Part shown: one piece after another, positions 35,219-44,293 of the stretch
Layout: the number at the start of each line of letters is the position of its first letter
Numbering within the stretch: position 1 is the first letter of the stretch
Assembly (NCBI GenBank): GCA_046291875.1
Contig: JBKBSF010000018.1
Location: 1-64,000 of the forward strand
Length of the DNA stretch: 64,000 bases
Source of the DNA: SKVR01 sp046291875
GTDB taxonomy: Bacteria; Bacteroidota; Bacteroidia; Bacteroidales; UBA7960
Direction: 5' to 3'
Made by a program: the position numbers and the translations under genes
The notes under the pieces: model-generated
What the model saw: the letters and a program-made list of their open reading frames with translations, nothing else
Told to the model about the DNA's origin: nothing
The model's database searches: none

Positions 35219-37201
35219 TTATTCTATGTCATTGAGATTCCTCATAATAATCTGAGGTGTTGTGAAAATGGAAACATTTACAGTAAGTGTAACAGCTTGC
35301 GAAGGCACAGCCTGCGAGGCAAAGGTGGCTTCGTTGCGGGTAAACAGGTTGATGTTGCCTGTTCCATCGTTAACATTTCTTGTGCCCTGGAAGGTGGTTC
35401 CTCCGGTAATAGTTGCATTTTCAATCCTCACCAGGCGAGATTCGAAACTCTCAAGATTGGCCAGGATGTTTTGTATGGTAGTGGTCTGGGGCTCAACTGC
35501 TACATTGGTTTGTAGCAGGCTGGCATTGCCGTTGGGTACATCGCTGATCTGAAGCAATCCGTTGAACCGGCTCATGGGTATTCCACCCACAAAGATCCGA
35601 ACCTTATCGTTTTGGTTGAACACATGATTGGCGGCAAAACGAACGGTGATACCCGCTGTGGCATCCTGCACAAAGGCATTGCGGCCCGTGAGGTTTCCAT
35701 TATTCTTGTCGGAGGTTACTACCACCTCAATGGATTTTCCTGCCGGGACAGAAGTTGCACCCGAACTAAACAAGCTTCTGATCTCAGCCAGTGTAATCAG
35801 ATCCGCATCGCCCGGGTCGTATTCTTCAATAAATTCCAGGTCGCTGAGGCTTCTCAGCAGCAACTGGCTGCCGTTGAAGAAGGAGGCGATTGCTGTAACA
35901 TTGTAAATGCCTCCGGTAACCGGGGTGTTGGCAAAGGATGCCCAGGCATAGGTTCTCAGGATGCTTTCGCCTGTACCATCGCTGATGGCAATATTGCCAT
36001 TGAAAGAAGCAGTGGGAGGGATGATTACATTTTCAATACGGATAAGGGTTGATTCATAGCTGCCAAAGTTATCGTTCAGTGCGCCCAGGGTAGTGGTTGT
36101 GGGAGAGGGTACATCCAGCTGCCCCAAAACATATCCGTTGCCATTGGGTATAAAATTAACCTGCAACAAACCATTGAATCTTTCTATGGGCAGGCTTCCC
36201 ACCAATATCCTGAGATGATCGCCCAGGTTGAAATCGTGGAAGCTGGCAAAGCGCAAAGCAATACCATCGCCGTTTTCGTCCATCAGGAAAAGGTTTTGTC
36301 CGGGATGGTTTTCATGGGCACGATCAGAGATTACCACTCCGTCGAGTCTTCGGTTGGCAGGTATAGTGGTAATGTTGCTGGCAAAAAGCTGTCGGATCTC
36401 AGCAATGGTGATGGGGTCCATGTTTTCACCCGGTGTGGGGCATCGCTCGCCATCGAGTTGCACCTCATCAAGACTGCGGATGAAGAGCTGGCGGTCGTTG
36501 CGAAACTGTGCCAGGATGCCCACGAAGGTTCCGTTGCCCTGGGGTATGGGCGCATCAGCAAAACCTGCATAGCCACTGGTGCGTACAATGATCTGGTTGC
36601 CTGAGCAATCGCGCAGCATGCGGTTTACCGTAATGAGGTTCTCCTTGTCGGCAAAAGTTTGCCCCAGTTCATTCTGATGAAACTCAACACCTTCCAGTTT
36701 TACCACTCTGGCTTGGTAAGAAGGGTCGGTAAGTAATGTGAGGATATCGGTAATAACGGGTTCTACTTCCACCATGGTGGCAAGTTTTTTTACATTGTTG
36801 CCCGTATGCACCGAGTCGATCTGCAGCATCTGCTCATAAAAACTCAGTGTAGTACCCTTGAGATTTAGATGGATAGAATCGCCCCGGAAAAGGCCACCGG
36901 GCGACATCAATCTGAGGTTTACTGCTGATGTGGCATCCTGTAGAAATGCACCGCGATAAATGTTGCCAGTGGTGCCATCCATGGTAATCACCCCAAAAAC
37001 CGAAACATCTTCGGTAAATTTGATGGGCTTATTGTCGTTGGCGGCAATAAGTTGCCGCAGTTCAGCAATGGAAACCACTTCTCCCACCGGGATAACCATG
37101 GGGTCGGGGATCTCAAAGTCGTTTTTTACGCAGGCACTTAGCCCAAGTATCAGGAGCAGGGCCATGAGGCCTGTCTGAATTTTTTTATATATAGTGTTCA
37201 T
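35219..37201 (-). CDS. DUF5689 surface lipoprotein with three repeated modules
   Basis: 660 residues. Lipobox LSAC places the lipidated Cys at residue 24. Three DUF5689-like modules follow. The first (about 42-260) parallels the neighbour protein closely (VSIAELRQLIAANDNKP, LKGTTLSFYEQMLQID). The second (about 265-455) starts PITIAEIRQLFASNITTIPA. The third (about 462-660) starts LITLAEIRSLFSSGATSVPA. Modules 2 and 3 share FNGLLQ, PNGN and RNLND/RSLSDLE closing motifs, pointing to internal duplication. Second gene of the operon, 35 bases after the TonB receptor gene, in the place where a SusD-like lipoprotein would usually be found. The ligand is unknown. Confidence 0.87.
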   Translation of the reverse strand: MNTIYKKIQTGLMALLLILGLSACVKNDFEIPDPMVIPVGEVVSIAELRQLIAANDNKPIKFTEDVSVFGVITMDGTTGNIYRGAFLQDATSAVNLRLMSPGGLFRGDSIHLNLKGTTLSFYEQMLQIDSVHTGNNVKKLATMVEVEPVITDILTLLTDPSYQARVVKLEGVEFHQNELGQTFADKENLITVNRMLRDCSGNQIIVRTSGYAGFADAPIPQGNGTFVGILAQFRNDRQLFIRSLDEVQLDGERCPTPGENMDPITIAEIRQLFASNITTIPANRRLDGVVISDRAHENHPGQNLFLMDENGDGIALRFASFHDFNLGDHLRILVGSLPIERFNGLLQVNFIPNGNGYVLGQLDVPSPTTTTLGALNDNFGSYESTLIRIENVIIPPTASFNGNIAISDGTGESILRTYAWASFANTPVTGGIYNVTAIASFFNGSQLLLRSLSDLEFIEEYDPGDADLITLAEIRSLFSSGATSVPAGKSIEVVVTSDKNNGNLTGRNAFVQDATAGITVRFAANHVFNQNDKVRIFVGGIPMSRFNGLLQISDVPNGNASLLQTNVAVEPQTTTIQNILANLESFESRLVRIENATITGGTTFQGTRNVNDGTGNINLFTRNEATFASQAVPSQAVTLTVNVSIFTTPQIIMRNLNDIE

Positions 37202-37236
37202 CTTTGGAATACTTTTTTTGTTTGCAGGTTGGACAA

Positions 37237-39807
37237 TTACATTCTGAAGGCAAGGTTGATAAAGAAGGTCCTTCCATACATGTAGAAATACTTGGAGGCA
37301 AAGCGTCCTTCTACACTGCTGTCATGACGTAGTTGTTCAAATCCTCCGATGGCAAAATTGGTGTGATCCAGCGCATTGTTAATGCTGATGTTCAGGTTGA
37401 CAAAGTATTGCCTTCTGATACGCCAGGACTTACCTGCGTAAAGATCAAGGGTGAAGGCGGCGTCCATTCTCTCCTGATCCAGAATGCCTCTCCATTGCGG
37501 GTCGGTATCTACAAAGCCTGCAATGGCTTCTGCAGTGCGACGGTCGGGGTTAATGTCAATGTAAATATCATCGAAATAATTCAGGTTAGAGCCCACAAAC
37601 CAGTAACGTGGCGAATTATACCGTAAACCCACCGATCCGGCGGTATGGGTCATTCCTCCCACCTTGTAGTTTTTCCAGTATACCGTTCTGTCTTCTCCCA
37701 GAACTTCGCGGTCGTTGTCGCGGGTAATGGTTACAGTGGGGCGGTTGGAGTAGAAGAAATCTCCTGTGCCTCCTGCCAGTGTCAGCTCCATAGTGGCTGA
37801 AAGCTTGATATCGAGGCCCAGCTCAACACCCAGGTGCCTTTGATCAACACCGTGCATGTTGTAGTTTACGAAGGTGCGGTATTCTTCGTGGTAGAAGCTT
37901 CGGCTCCAGGTTTGGTCGCGAAACTCGGTGGCAAAGAGCGTAAGACGCGAGCGAACAAACGGGCTGCGCACGATGTAACTCACATCTCCACTCATAATGG
38001 TTTCGCTGTTGAGCACAGGAATCAGGTCGTCTCTTACCCTTGAGGAGATATAGGCATCGCGGAAGAAAGGAGCCCTGGTAAGATAAGCGGCATTGGCGGT
38101 GAAATAGTGCCGGCCGGTAAGTTTGAAGGTGGCTCCACCCTTAAGACCAAAATTGGTAAAGTTCTGCTTTTCGCTGTCGCCAAGAGAGTTCTCAGGGAAG
38201 CGACCGTTGAGCATATGCCCGGTGCGCCAGAAGGTGGTTTGAGACACATTGGCTGCAGCAAAGAAATCCCAGCGGGGCAATATCCATTCACCCTGGGCAA
38301 AGAGTTCATACTTGTTGATGTTGCCAGTGAAATCGTAGCCAAACCTGTCGCCCTCTTTTACCAGGCGGTTGGGACGGTTGATATCGTTTTGAGCGAAACT
38401 GGGGTCGGTGGCATCGCGCAGAGCAAACTGGTCAATGTCCACCCACCAGTCACCTCCCAACAGATCGTCGATGAGTTTATACTGATGCGTTTTGGCCATA
38501 GAAACACTCAACCCTCCACTGATAACTGTACCGGGGTTGAGTCGGGCATTTACAAAGGAGTTGAAAACAAACTGGTTGCGATCGTTTCTGCGATCTTCCA
38601 CAATAAACATACTGCGGTTTCCTTCTACATTATTTCCCTCTATGCCATCTACATTGGTCTGGGTAAAGAGGTTTTTCATGTTGTACTGATACATCAGGTC
38701 CCAGTTGAGCTGCCGGAACTGCTCATCGTTTTGCCACAGGTTGGTGTAAAAATCGAACAAGTGGGGAGTGTTGATGTAGAAGCTGGGAGCATAGCGGTAA
38801 TAGTCGGGGCGAGGGTCGTGACCTTCAAAAGGGCCGGGTCCGTGGTCGGGACGGGTGGCCTCAAACCAGTTGAGTGCTGTAGAGCTTCCTTTTCCAAAAG
38901 TATAGGCCGCAGAGGTTTGCAGTTGAATGTTGGGGTTGATGTCGTAATAGTGACTCAAAATAAACCAGGGTGTATGAAAGCTGCTTACCCTGGAGTTACG
39001 TACTTCGCCTTTCTGGAAGCCCCAGTTGGGGTTGTAGAAATTGTTTCCGGTAAGGTCGTACAACTCCTGGGTTGCTACGCCAGGTCTGCCCGAGGTAGAG
39101 GGAGCACCGAAGGCTACCAGGCCCAGGCTGTGCTGATTGTTGATTCTTCTTTCGGCTGAGACAAAATAACCCCAGGCATCGTAGAAAGTACCTTCTACAT
39201 AGCTCTCCTGTGCCGCTCTGCGCGAACCGCTCAGAGTAAGTGCCCAGCCATTTTCCTGCATCCCCGTACTGTGGGTAAACATGGCCCGGTGGGTATAGCT
39301 GCGGTTGGAGTTGGAATAGGTAAGGCGGGTTGCTTCACCGTATTGTGAGGCACGGGTAATAATGTTGCGCGCCCCTCCGATTCCTCCAAAGTGCTCGCGC
39401 GATATACCAATTCCATCATGACTCACGCTCATTCGGGTAGCATCATTCAAACCACCCCAGTTGGAGAAAAAGGGTCGGCCCGTTTCGGTATCGTTTACAG
39501 GTATACCATTGATCATTACAATGGTGTTTTCGCTATCGTAGCCTCTGATGCGGTAACGTGCCGGACCAAAGGTAAAACCAGCAGTAGAAACATAAATGTC
39601 GCGCGAACCCTGCAGCAGGCTCGAGATATCATGAGATTCAGAATCGCCCTCAATATCTTCGATGCTGATCACCGGCAAGTCAAAGGGGGTTCGCTCTTCC
39701 AGCCGGATGGTGTCAGACGGAGCCATAGGCTCGTCTGTAGTTTGAGCAGGCAAACTGATGCTTAATACCAGCATACAGCCTGCAAAAAGGCATAATAGTC
39801 TGTTCAT
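37237..39807 (-). CDS. TonB-dependent outer membrane receptor
   Basis: 856 residues. Signal peptide ends LPAQ near residue 22. A short linker leads to the plug domain at about 45-170 (DISSLLQGSRDIYVSTAG, RIRGYDSENTIVMINGIPVND, GGIGGARNIITRAS). The 22-strand barrel fills the rest and ends in an aromatic-rich C-terminus (FYMYGRTFFINLAFRM). The N-terminal carboxypeptidase-regulatory-like domain common in SusC proteins is absent. It should import a ligand across the outer membrane using TonB-ExbBD energy. It is the first gene of an operon with two DUF5689 lipoproteins and is divergent from a secreted EEP enzyme gene, so the cargo may be a product of that enzyme (inference). Confidence 0.92.
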   Translation of the reverse strand: MNRLLCLFAGCMLVLSISLPAQTTDEPMAPSDTIRLEERTPFDLPVISIEDIEGDSESHDISSLLQGSRDIYVSTAGFTFGPARYRIRGYDSENTIVMINGIPVNDTETGRPFFSNWGGLNDATRMSVSHDGIGISREHFGGIGGARNIITRASQYGEATRLTYSNSNRSYTHRAMFTHSTGMQENGWALTLSGSRRAAQESYVEGTFYDAWGYFVSAERRINNQHSLGLVAFGAPSTSGRPGVATQELYDLTGNNFYNPNWGFQKGEVRNSRVSSFHTPWFILSHYYDINPNIQLQTSAAYTFGKGSSTALNWFEATRPDHGPGPFEGHDPRPDYYRYAPSFYINTPHLFDFYTNLWQNDEQFRQLNWDLMYQYNMKNLFTQTNVDGIEGNNVEGNRSMFIVEDRRNDRNQFVFNSFVNARLNPGTVISGGLSVSMAKTHQYKLIDDLLGGDWWVDIDQFALRDATDPSFAQNDINRPNRLVKEGDRFGYDFTGNINKYELFAQGEWILPRWDFFAAANVSQTTFWRTGHMLNGRFPENSLGDSEKQNFTNFGLKGGATFKLTGRHYFTANAAYLTRAPFFRDAYISSRVRDDLIPVLNSETIMSGDVSYIVRSPFVRSRLTLFATEFRDQTWSRSFYHEEYRTFVNYNMHGVDQRHLGVELGLDIKLSATMELTLAGGTGDFFYSNRPTVTITRDNDREVLGEDRTVYWKNYKVGGMTHTAGSVGLRYNSPRYWFVGSNLNYFDDIYIDINPDRRTAEAIAGFVDTDPQWRGILDQERMDAAFTLDLYAGKSWRIRRQYFVNLNISINNALDHTNFAIGGFEQLRHDSSVEGRFASKYFYMYGRTFFINLAFRM

Positions 39808-40139
39808 AAGTATTGAATTGATTTAAAGGAGGTGTTGTTTGTTGTAAATTGCAGCATGAGGTTTCCCTGGGTTTTCTGAAGCCACAAAAATTACATTGTT
39901 AATGTCTTATGCGGCTTATGTTATGCGGTATCACAACCGCCCAACATTTTGAAAAAATACTCCCCGTTGTTTGAAAATGATTATTTTTGGGGCATCAAAA
40001 ATAAGGATTTCTTTACAATGGGGGAGTTTCCTTAACAGTTTATTTCAGTATCATGGCCAGCTGGTGCTTCCTCTTACGCTTATACCATTATCATTTGCAA
40101 TACAATACGACCTAAAAACCCTAAATCCTACCTTACATC
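39808..40139. other. Divergent promoter region between TonB receptor and EEP enzyme genes
   Basis: 332 bases with outward-facing starts. TATTTTTG at 39982-39989 on the plus strand matches the -7 consensus but lacks a TTG at the usual distance and lies 150 bases from the enzyme start. On the minus strand TAATTTTTG near 39887-39895 is a one-base-longer variant ahead of the receptor gene. No repeat or RNA gene was seen. Confidence 0.4.
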
Positions 40140-41207
40140 ATGTACAGATCTTTTAGAATTGTGCCACAGTTAGTTCTATTCTTCATTTTTCTCACCGCAG
40201 GGGCCACAGTGCTCCAGGCTGGCCACCAGCAGGATGGCCGTCAGTTGGTGCCGGTTTGTGTAGCCTTTTACAATGTGGAGAATCTTTTCGACACCATCCA
40301 TTCGTCAGGCAGTGCCGATATCGATTTTACACCCCAGGGCTCTTATGGCTGGAATACCAAAAGGTATCTTGAAAAGCTGGATCGTTTAGCCGAAGTGATT
40401 TCCAAGTTGGGTCTCGAACTCACCCCCGACGGAGCTGCTGTGGTGGGTTTATCGGAAATAGAAAACGAAGAGGTTGTGTGGGATCTGGTGCGGCAACAGC
40501 GGATCAGCGACCGCAATTACCAGGTAATTTTCAGGAAGGGGCGCGACCGCAGGGTTCACAACGCCTTTATTTACAACCCCAAATATTTTGAACCCACCCA
40601 TGTGGTTTCGGCGCCTGTGGTATGGGAAGAAGATCCCGGCTTTCGTACCCGCGATCATCTGGTAGTATCCGGATTGCTTCTGGGCGAGCCCATCCACTTT
40701 ATTGTGGCCCACTGGCCCTCAAGGGGTGGCGGAGAAAGAAGAAGCCGGCCCCGGCGTATCGCTGCTGCTCAATCTGCAAGAGCTGTAATCGACTCTATAA
40801 AGGCACTGGATGCCAATGCAAAGATCATTTTTATGGGCGATGTGAATGATGATCCTACCGATCTGAGTGTAGCCCGCTACCTGAACTCATCAGGAGATAA
40901 AAACCGCCTGGCTCCCGGCCAGCTTTACAACCCTTTTGTGGATCTGGCTCGCAGAGGGATCGGGTCATTGGCATGGAGAGATTCCTGGAACCTGTTTGAT
41001 CAGATTCTCTTATCGCAGGCATTGCTTGGCGACGACCTCTCCAGTTTCAGGTTCCACAGGGCAGAAGTTTTTAACCGCCCATTCCTGCGTACCCCTTCAG
41101 GCCGGTTCCAGGGGTATCCGTTCCGTAGTTTCGGAGGTGGCGTTTACCTTGGAGGATACAGCGACCATTTCCCCACCTATGTATTTCTTATCCGTGAAAA
41201 AAAATAG
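40140..41207 (+). CDS. Secreted endonuclease/exonuclease/phosphatase (EEP) family hydrolase
   Basis: 355 residues. A signal peptide (MYRSFRIVPQLVLFFIFLTA, cleavage near residue 30) precedes one EEP domain. Catalytic features are complete: VAFYNVENLFD with the metal-pocket Asn, VGLSEIEN with the metal-binding Glu, IVAHWPSRGGG with the catalytic His region, IFMGDVNDDP with Asp/Asn, and GGYSDHFPTY with the terminal Asp-His pair. EEP enzymes are metal-dependent phosphodiesterases or phosphatases acting on nucleic acids, phospholipids or inositol phosphates. The subfamily resembles extracellular DNase-like proteins of Bacteroidota. It is divergent from a TonB receptor/DUF5689 operon and 6 bases ahead of a small basic-protein gene. 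Confidence 0.9.
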   Translation: MYRSFRIVPQLVLFFIFLTAGATVLQAGHQQDGRQLVPVCVAFYNVENLFDTIHSSGSADIDFTPQGSYGWNTKRYLEKLDRLAEVISKLGLELTPDGAAVVGLSEIENEEVVWDLVRQQRISDRNYQVIFRKGRDRRVHNAFIYNPKYFEPTHVVSAPVVWEEDPGFRTRDHLVVSGLLLGEPIHFIVAHWPSRGGGERRSRPRRIAAAQSARAVIDSIKALDANAKIIFMGDVNDDPTDLSVARYLNSSGDKNRLAPGQLYNPFVDLARRGIGSLAWRDSWNLFDQILLSQALLGDDLSSFRFHRAEVFNRPFLRTPSGRFQGYPFRSFGGGVYLGGYSDHFPTYVFLIREKK

Positions 41208-41213
41208 TGTGCC

Positions 41214-41525
41214 ATGCCCAAAACCATCATCTCTAAACTCCAGGAAAACCCTCAGTTTCTGAGGCAAGCTCAGGAAAAGGCCAGGAAAAAAAAGCCAAAA
41301 TACAAGAAGATTGTATTTAAAATCACCGATACGCAAAAAGAAGCTCTCGAGGTGATTTGTAAGCGACAGAAAACAACTCCGGTGAGGTATCTTAAATCGG
41401 TAATCCGTAAACAAACTGCCCGTTACAAAGCCTCTCCGCAACCCGCCAGCTATGTTACAGAAAACCAGCTGCAGCTTTTTGAAGTGGAGAGTTTACCAGA
41501 AACTCCAAGGAGTAAAAAGAAGTGA
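41214..41525 (+). CDS. Small basic protein, family not recognised
   Basis: 103 residues, strongly Lys/Arg-rich at both ends (KARKKKPKYKK, RSKKK), no signal peptide. The central part (VFKITDTQKEALEVICKRQ) followed by TTPVRYLKSVIRKQ resembles a strand and two helices of a ribbon-helix-helix DNA-binding protein, but I cannot confirm this. It starts 6 bases after the EEP enzyme stop and is followed by a terminator, so it is the second gene of that transcript. A nucleic-acid-binding or regulatory role is plausible, not shown. Confidence 0.75.
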   Translation: MPKTIISKLQENPQFLRQAQEKARKKKPKYKKIVFKITDTQKEALEVICKRQKTTPVRYLKSVIRKQTARYKASPQPASYVTENQLQLFEVESLPETPRSKKK

Positions 41526-41548
41526 TAATCAGCCTTTAATGCATCTTT

Positions 41549-41586
41549 TAAAAGTTCGCAAAACCATATGGTCTTGCGAACTTTTT
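41549..41586 (+). terminator. Rho-independent terminator of the EEP/small basic protein transcript
   Basis: AAAAGTTCGCA (41550-41560) and TGCGAACTTTT (41575-41585) pair, the stem being extended inwards by ACC/GGT around a CATAT-type loop. The stem closes into a T run at 41582-41587. It lies 24 bases after the stop of the small basic protein gene. Confidence 0.85.
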
Positions 41587-41701
41587 TATGGGGAAGTGAG
41601 AATATCATATATTTTTGTCAATTGGTCTGTTGAAATAATTATTTAGGCTGTTGATAACTAAATTTGGTTAAATTTGAAAAACCAAAACTCATCTCAATAG
41701 T

Positions 41702-44293
41702 GTGTCAGAAATTATGATGCCTTCCCTATATATTTATTCTATAGCACCGACTTTGTTATTTTTTCTGCCCGGAGAGTTTGAAACTCTCCCAGTTATGTCT
41801 CTGGTCAATGTTTCGTCTCCTGCGTGGGTAGTATCGCTGGCAGTTGTAGTTATTGCATCAATCTTTCTTTTGGTAAAACTCTGGAGATGGTCATTGCATC
41901 GGGCTATGGAGAAAAAACTGCTGGTTTTGCGTAAAGGACAGGCATCTCTTTTTTTTTCTGAGCACTCCGACCCCACAGAGCGTCAGGAAGACCTGCGTCA
42001 GGTGCTGGATAAGTACAATGAGTTTGCGGATATGCTGCCGGAGGTGGTGTTTGAATGCGATGTGGATGGCAAACTGCTGTTTATAAACAAGTCGGCAACA
42101 GAAATTCTGGGATTTGAAAAAAAGGACCTCGAAAAAGGAGTAAATATTTTTGACTTTTTACACCCCGATGATATTGCCCGTGCACGGGATAATCTTGCCC
42201 TGGTTGCCCAGAATGGCGATATCGGGGGAAAAGAATACAGGGTTTTCACCAAAAACCGTAGCGTAATTTATGGCCTTGCCTATGCGGTACCGGTTTTTAA
42301 AGCAGGTATTCTGGCTGGTTTCAGAGGGTTGCTGGTTGATATTAGTGAGCGAAAAAAGAACGAGGATATCATACTGATCCTTCAGGATATTGTTTCCTAC
42401 ATGGATCTTGGTTTGAGTGTTTTTAAGCTGGAAGATCCATTGCAACCCCAAAGCTTTGCCCTGGAAATGGTTAACCCGGAAGCTTCAAAATTGCTGGGGT
42501 TTTTAAATTCAGCCAATGTGGGCAAATGTGCTGAAGAATTATCTCCGTTGTTTCGCAGAATAGAACTGGCCAACCTGCTTTTTGAGGTGTTTGAAAGCCA
42601 GAAAACAAAAGAGATTGATGATTTTCTCTACCAACCTGATCCATCCAGGACAAGAACCATCTTCAATCTGAAGATCTTCCCGCTGCCGCAAGATCGTGTG
42701 GCTATCCTTTGGGAAGATATCACCCTGCGCAAAAGCACTGAGGGAATGCTCCGCATGACCAATTTCGGGATCGAAAATGCCGGAGATATCATTTTGTGGC
42801 TCGATGAAAATGCTTCTTTCACTTATGTAAATCAAACTGCCTGCAACCGATATGGATATAGCGCCAGGGAGATGCTAAGCATGAATGTTACCCATGTAGA
42901 CTCACGCGTTACCATGATGCAGTGGTTCGAGTTGACCCAGATACTGGAGGGAAAACCCTCTCTTACCATGGAGTCTATCAACGTGGCACGCGATGGGGAA
43001 ACCTTTCCGGTGGAGATCTCCATAAGCCGGTTTGTCTATGAGGATAAAAAGCAATACTTTGCTATTGTAAAAGATATCAGTGAGCGAAAACGCAATGATG
43101 AACTGGAGCAAAAAATTCAGGTGGCACGAAAATCAGCTGATCTTAAGCAGCAGTTCCTTGCTAATATGAGCCACGAAATACGCACTCCCATGACCGGTAT
43201 TATGGGTATGACCTCTTTGCTCATGCGAACCAATCTTACTCCACCACAACAGGAGTATGTGCGAAATATTAAGATCTCTTCAGAAAACCTGCTCAATATT
43301 ATCAATGATGTACTTGATCTGAGCAAAATTGAAGCAGGTAAGCTTGAGCTTAAGCCTGTCAGAATAGACTTTGAAGAGTTTGTGGTGCAAACCAAAGAGT
43401 TCTTTGTGCATCAGGCTGAGCGCAAAGCACTTCAGTTTGCAACCCAGATCGATCCGCTAATTCCTCAATACATCATCGCCGACGAAACACGTCTCAAACA
43501 ATTGGTAAACAACCTCCTGTCCAATGCTTTTAAGTTTACCGACGAAGGTTCGGTGAGTGTTTCCTTCTTTCTGGTTGAAAAGAAACACAAAACCCTTTTG
43601 CTGGAATGCCAGGTGAAAGATACCGGTACAGGTATCAGTGAGAAGAATCAACTGCAGATTTTCGAAAAATTTACCCAGATCGACACCTCCCTTACCCGGC
43701 CTTTTGAAGGTACCGGGCTGGGCCTGGCCATTTGCCGCGAGCTAAGCCACATGATGGGAGGCGAGATACATGTAGAAAGCGAACTGGGCAAGGGAAGTAC
43801 ATTCCGTTTTACTTTCCAGGCTTCCTATGACGAAACCGATGAAAAAACGGACGAGGAAAATCTGCCCCTGGAATTACAACATATGAATCTGAGTGTGCTT
43901 CATGTGGAGGATAAGGTTCTCAACCAGAAAGTGGTAGGGTTTATCCTGCTCAATGCCGGCTGTAATGTTGACTTTGCCCGCAACGGGCAGGAAGCAATTG
44001 AGTTTTATCAACCAGGAAAATATGATGTGATTCTGATGGATATCCAGATGCCGGTAATGGATGGGATATCAGCCTATAAGGAGTTGAAGCGGCTGCATGG
44101 AGATAAACTTTGTCCGGTAATCGGTCTGAGTGCCAATGCGCTGGAAGGAGATGCAGAGAAGTTTATGGAGTTCGGCCTGGATGATTATATCTCCAAACCC
44201 TTCAAAACTCATGTTCTCTATGAAAAGCTTATGAAATGGGCTTCGGGTAAAAATAAACAGGCAGATGGAAGGAAAACCAACTCATCCTCTTAA
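41702..44293 (+). CDS. Hybrid sensor histidine kinase/response regulator with three PAS domains
   Basis: 863 residues. A membrane helix at about 37-60 (AWVVSLAVVVIASIFLLVKL) anchors the N-terminus. PAS1 is at about 100-225 (LLFINKSATEILGFEKKDL), a more divergent PAS2 at 225-350, and PAS3 at 350-475 (FTYVNQTACNRYGYSAREML). The HisKA motif NMSHEIRTPMTGI carries phospho-His491. The ATPase N, D/G1 and G2 boxes follow (VNNLLSNAFKFT, VKDTGTGIS, GTGLGLAICREL). A receiver domain ends the protein, with phospho-Asp780 in ILMDIQMPVMDG and the signalling Lys in ISKP. A GTG at 41702 opens the frame; ATGs at 41714 and 41717 are equally possible. No partner regulator gene is adjacent. The 3' end overlaps the opposing flippase gene by 4 bases. 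Confidence 0.93.
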   Translation: MSEIMMPSLYIYSIAPTLLFFLPGEFETLPVMSLVNVSSPAWVVSLAVVVIASIFLLVKLWRWSLHRAMEKKLLVLRKGQASLFFSEHSDPTERQEDLRQVLDKYNEFADMLPEVVFECDVDGKLLFINKSATEILGFEKKDLEKGVNIFDFLHPDDIARARDNLALVAQNGDIGGKEYRVFTKNRSVIYGLAYAVPVFKAGILAGFRGLLVDISERKKNEDIILILQDIVSYMDLGLSVFKLEDPLQPQSFALEMVNPEASKLLGFLNSANVGKCAEELSPLFRRIELANLLFEVFESQKTKEIDDFLYQPDPSRTRTIFNLKIFPLPQDRVAILWEDITLRKSTEGMLRMTNFGIENAGDIILWLDENASFTYVNQTACNRYGYSAREMLSMNVTHVDSRVTMMQWFELTQILEGKPSLTMESINVARDGETFPVEISISRFVYEDKKQYFAIVKDISERKRNDELEQKIQVARKSADLKQQFLANMSHEIRTPMTGIMGMTSLLMRTNLTPPQQEYVRNIKISSENLLNIINDVLDLSKIEAGKLELKPVRIDFEEFVVQTKEFFVHQAERKALQFATQIDPLIPQYIIADETRLKQLVNNLLSNAFKFTDEGSVSVSFFLVEKKHKTLLLECQVKDTGTGISEKNQLQIFEKFTQIDTSLTRPFEGTGLGLAICRELSHMMGGEIHVESELGKGSTFRFTFQASYDETDEKTDEENLPLELQHMNLSVLHVEDKVLNQKVVGFILLNAGCNVDFARNGQEAIEFYQPGKYDVILMDIQMPVMDGISAYKELKRLHGDKLCPVIGLSANALEGDAEKFMEFGLDDYISKPFKTHVLYEKLMKWASGKNKQADGRKTNSSS

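Noticed and set aside
38107..39159. 350-codon open frame on the plus strand opposite the TonB receptor gene
   Set aside because: It lies entirely inside the well-supported receptor gene, has no recognisable domain and the odd composition of an antisense shadow.
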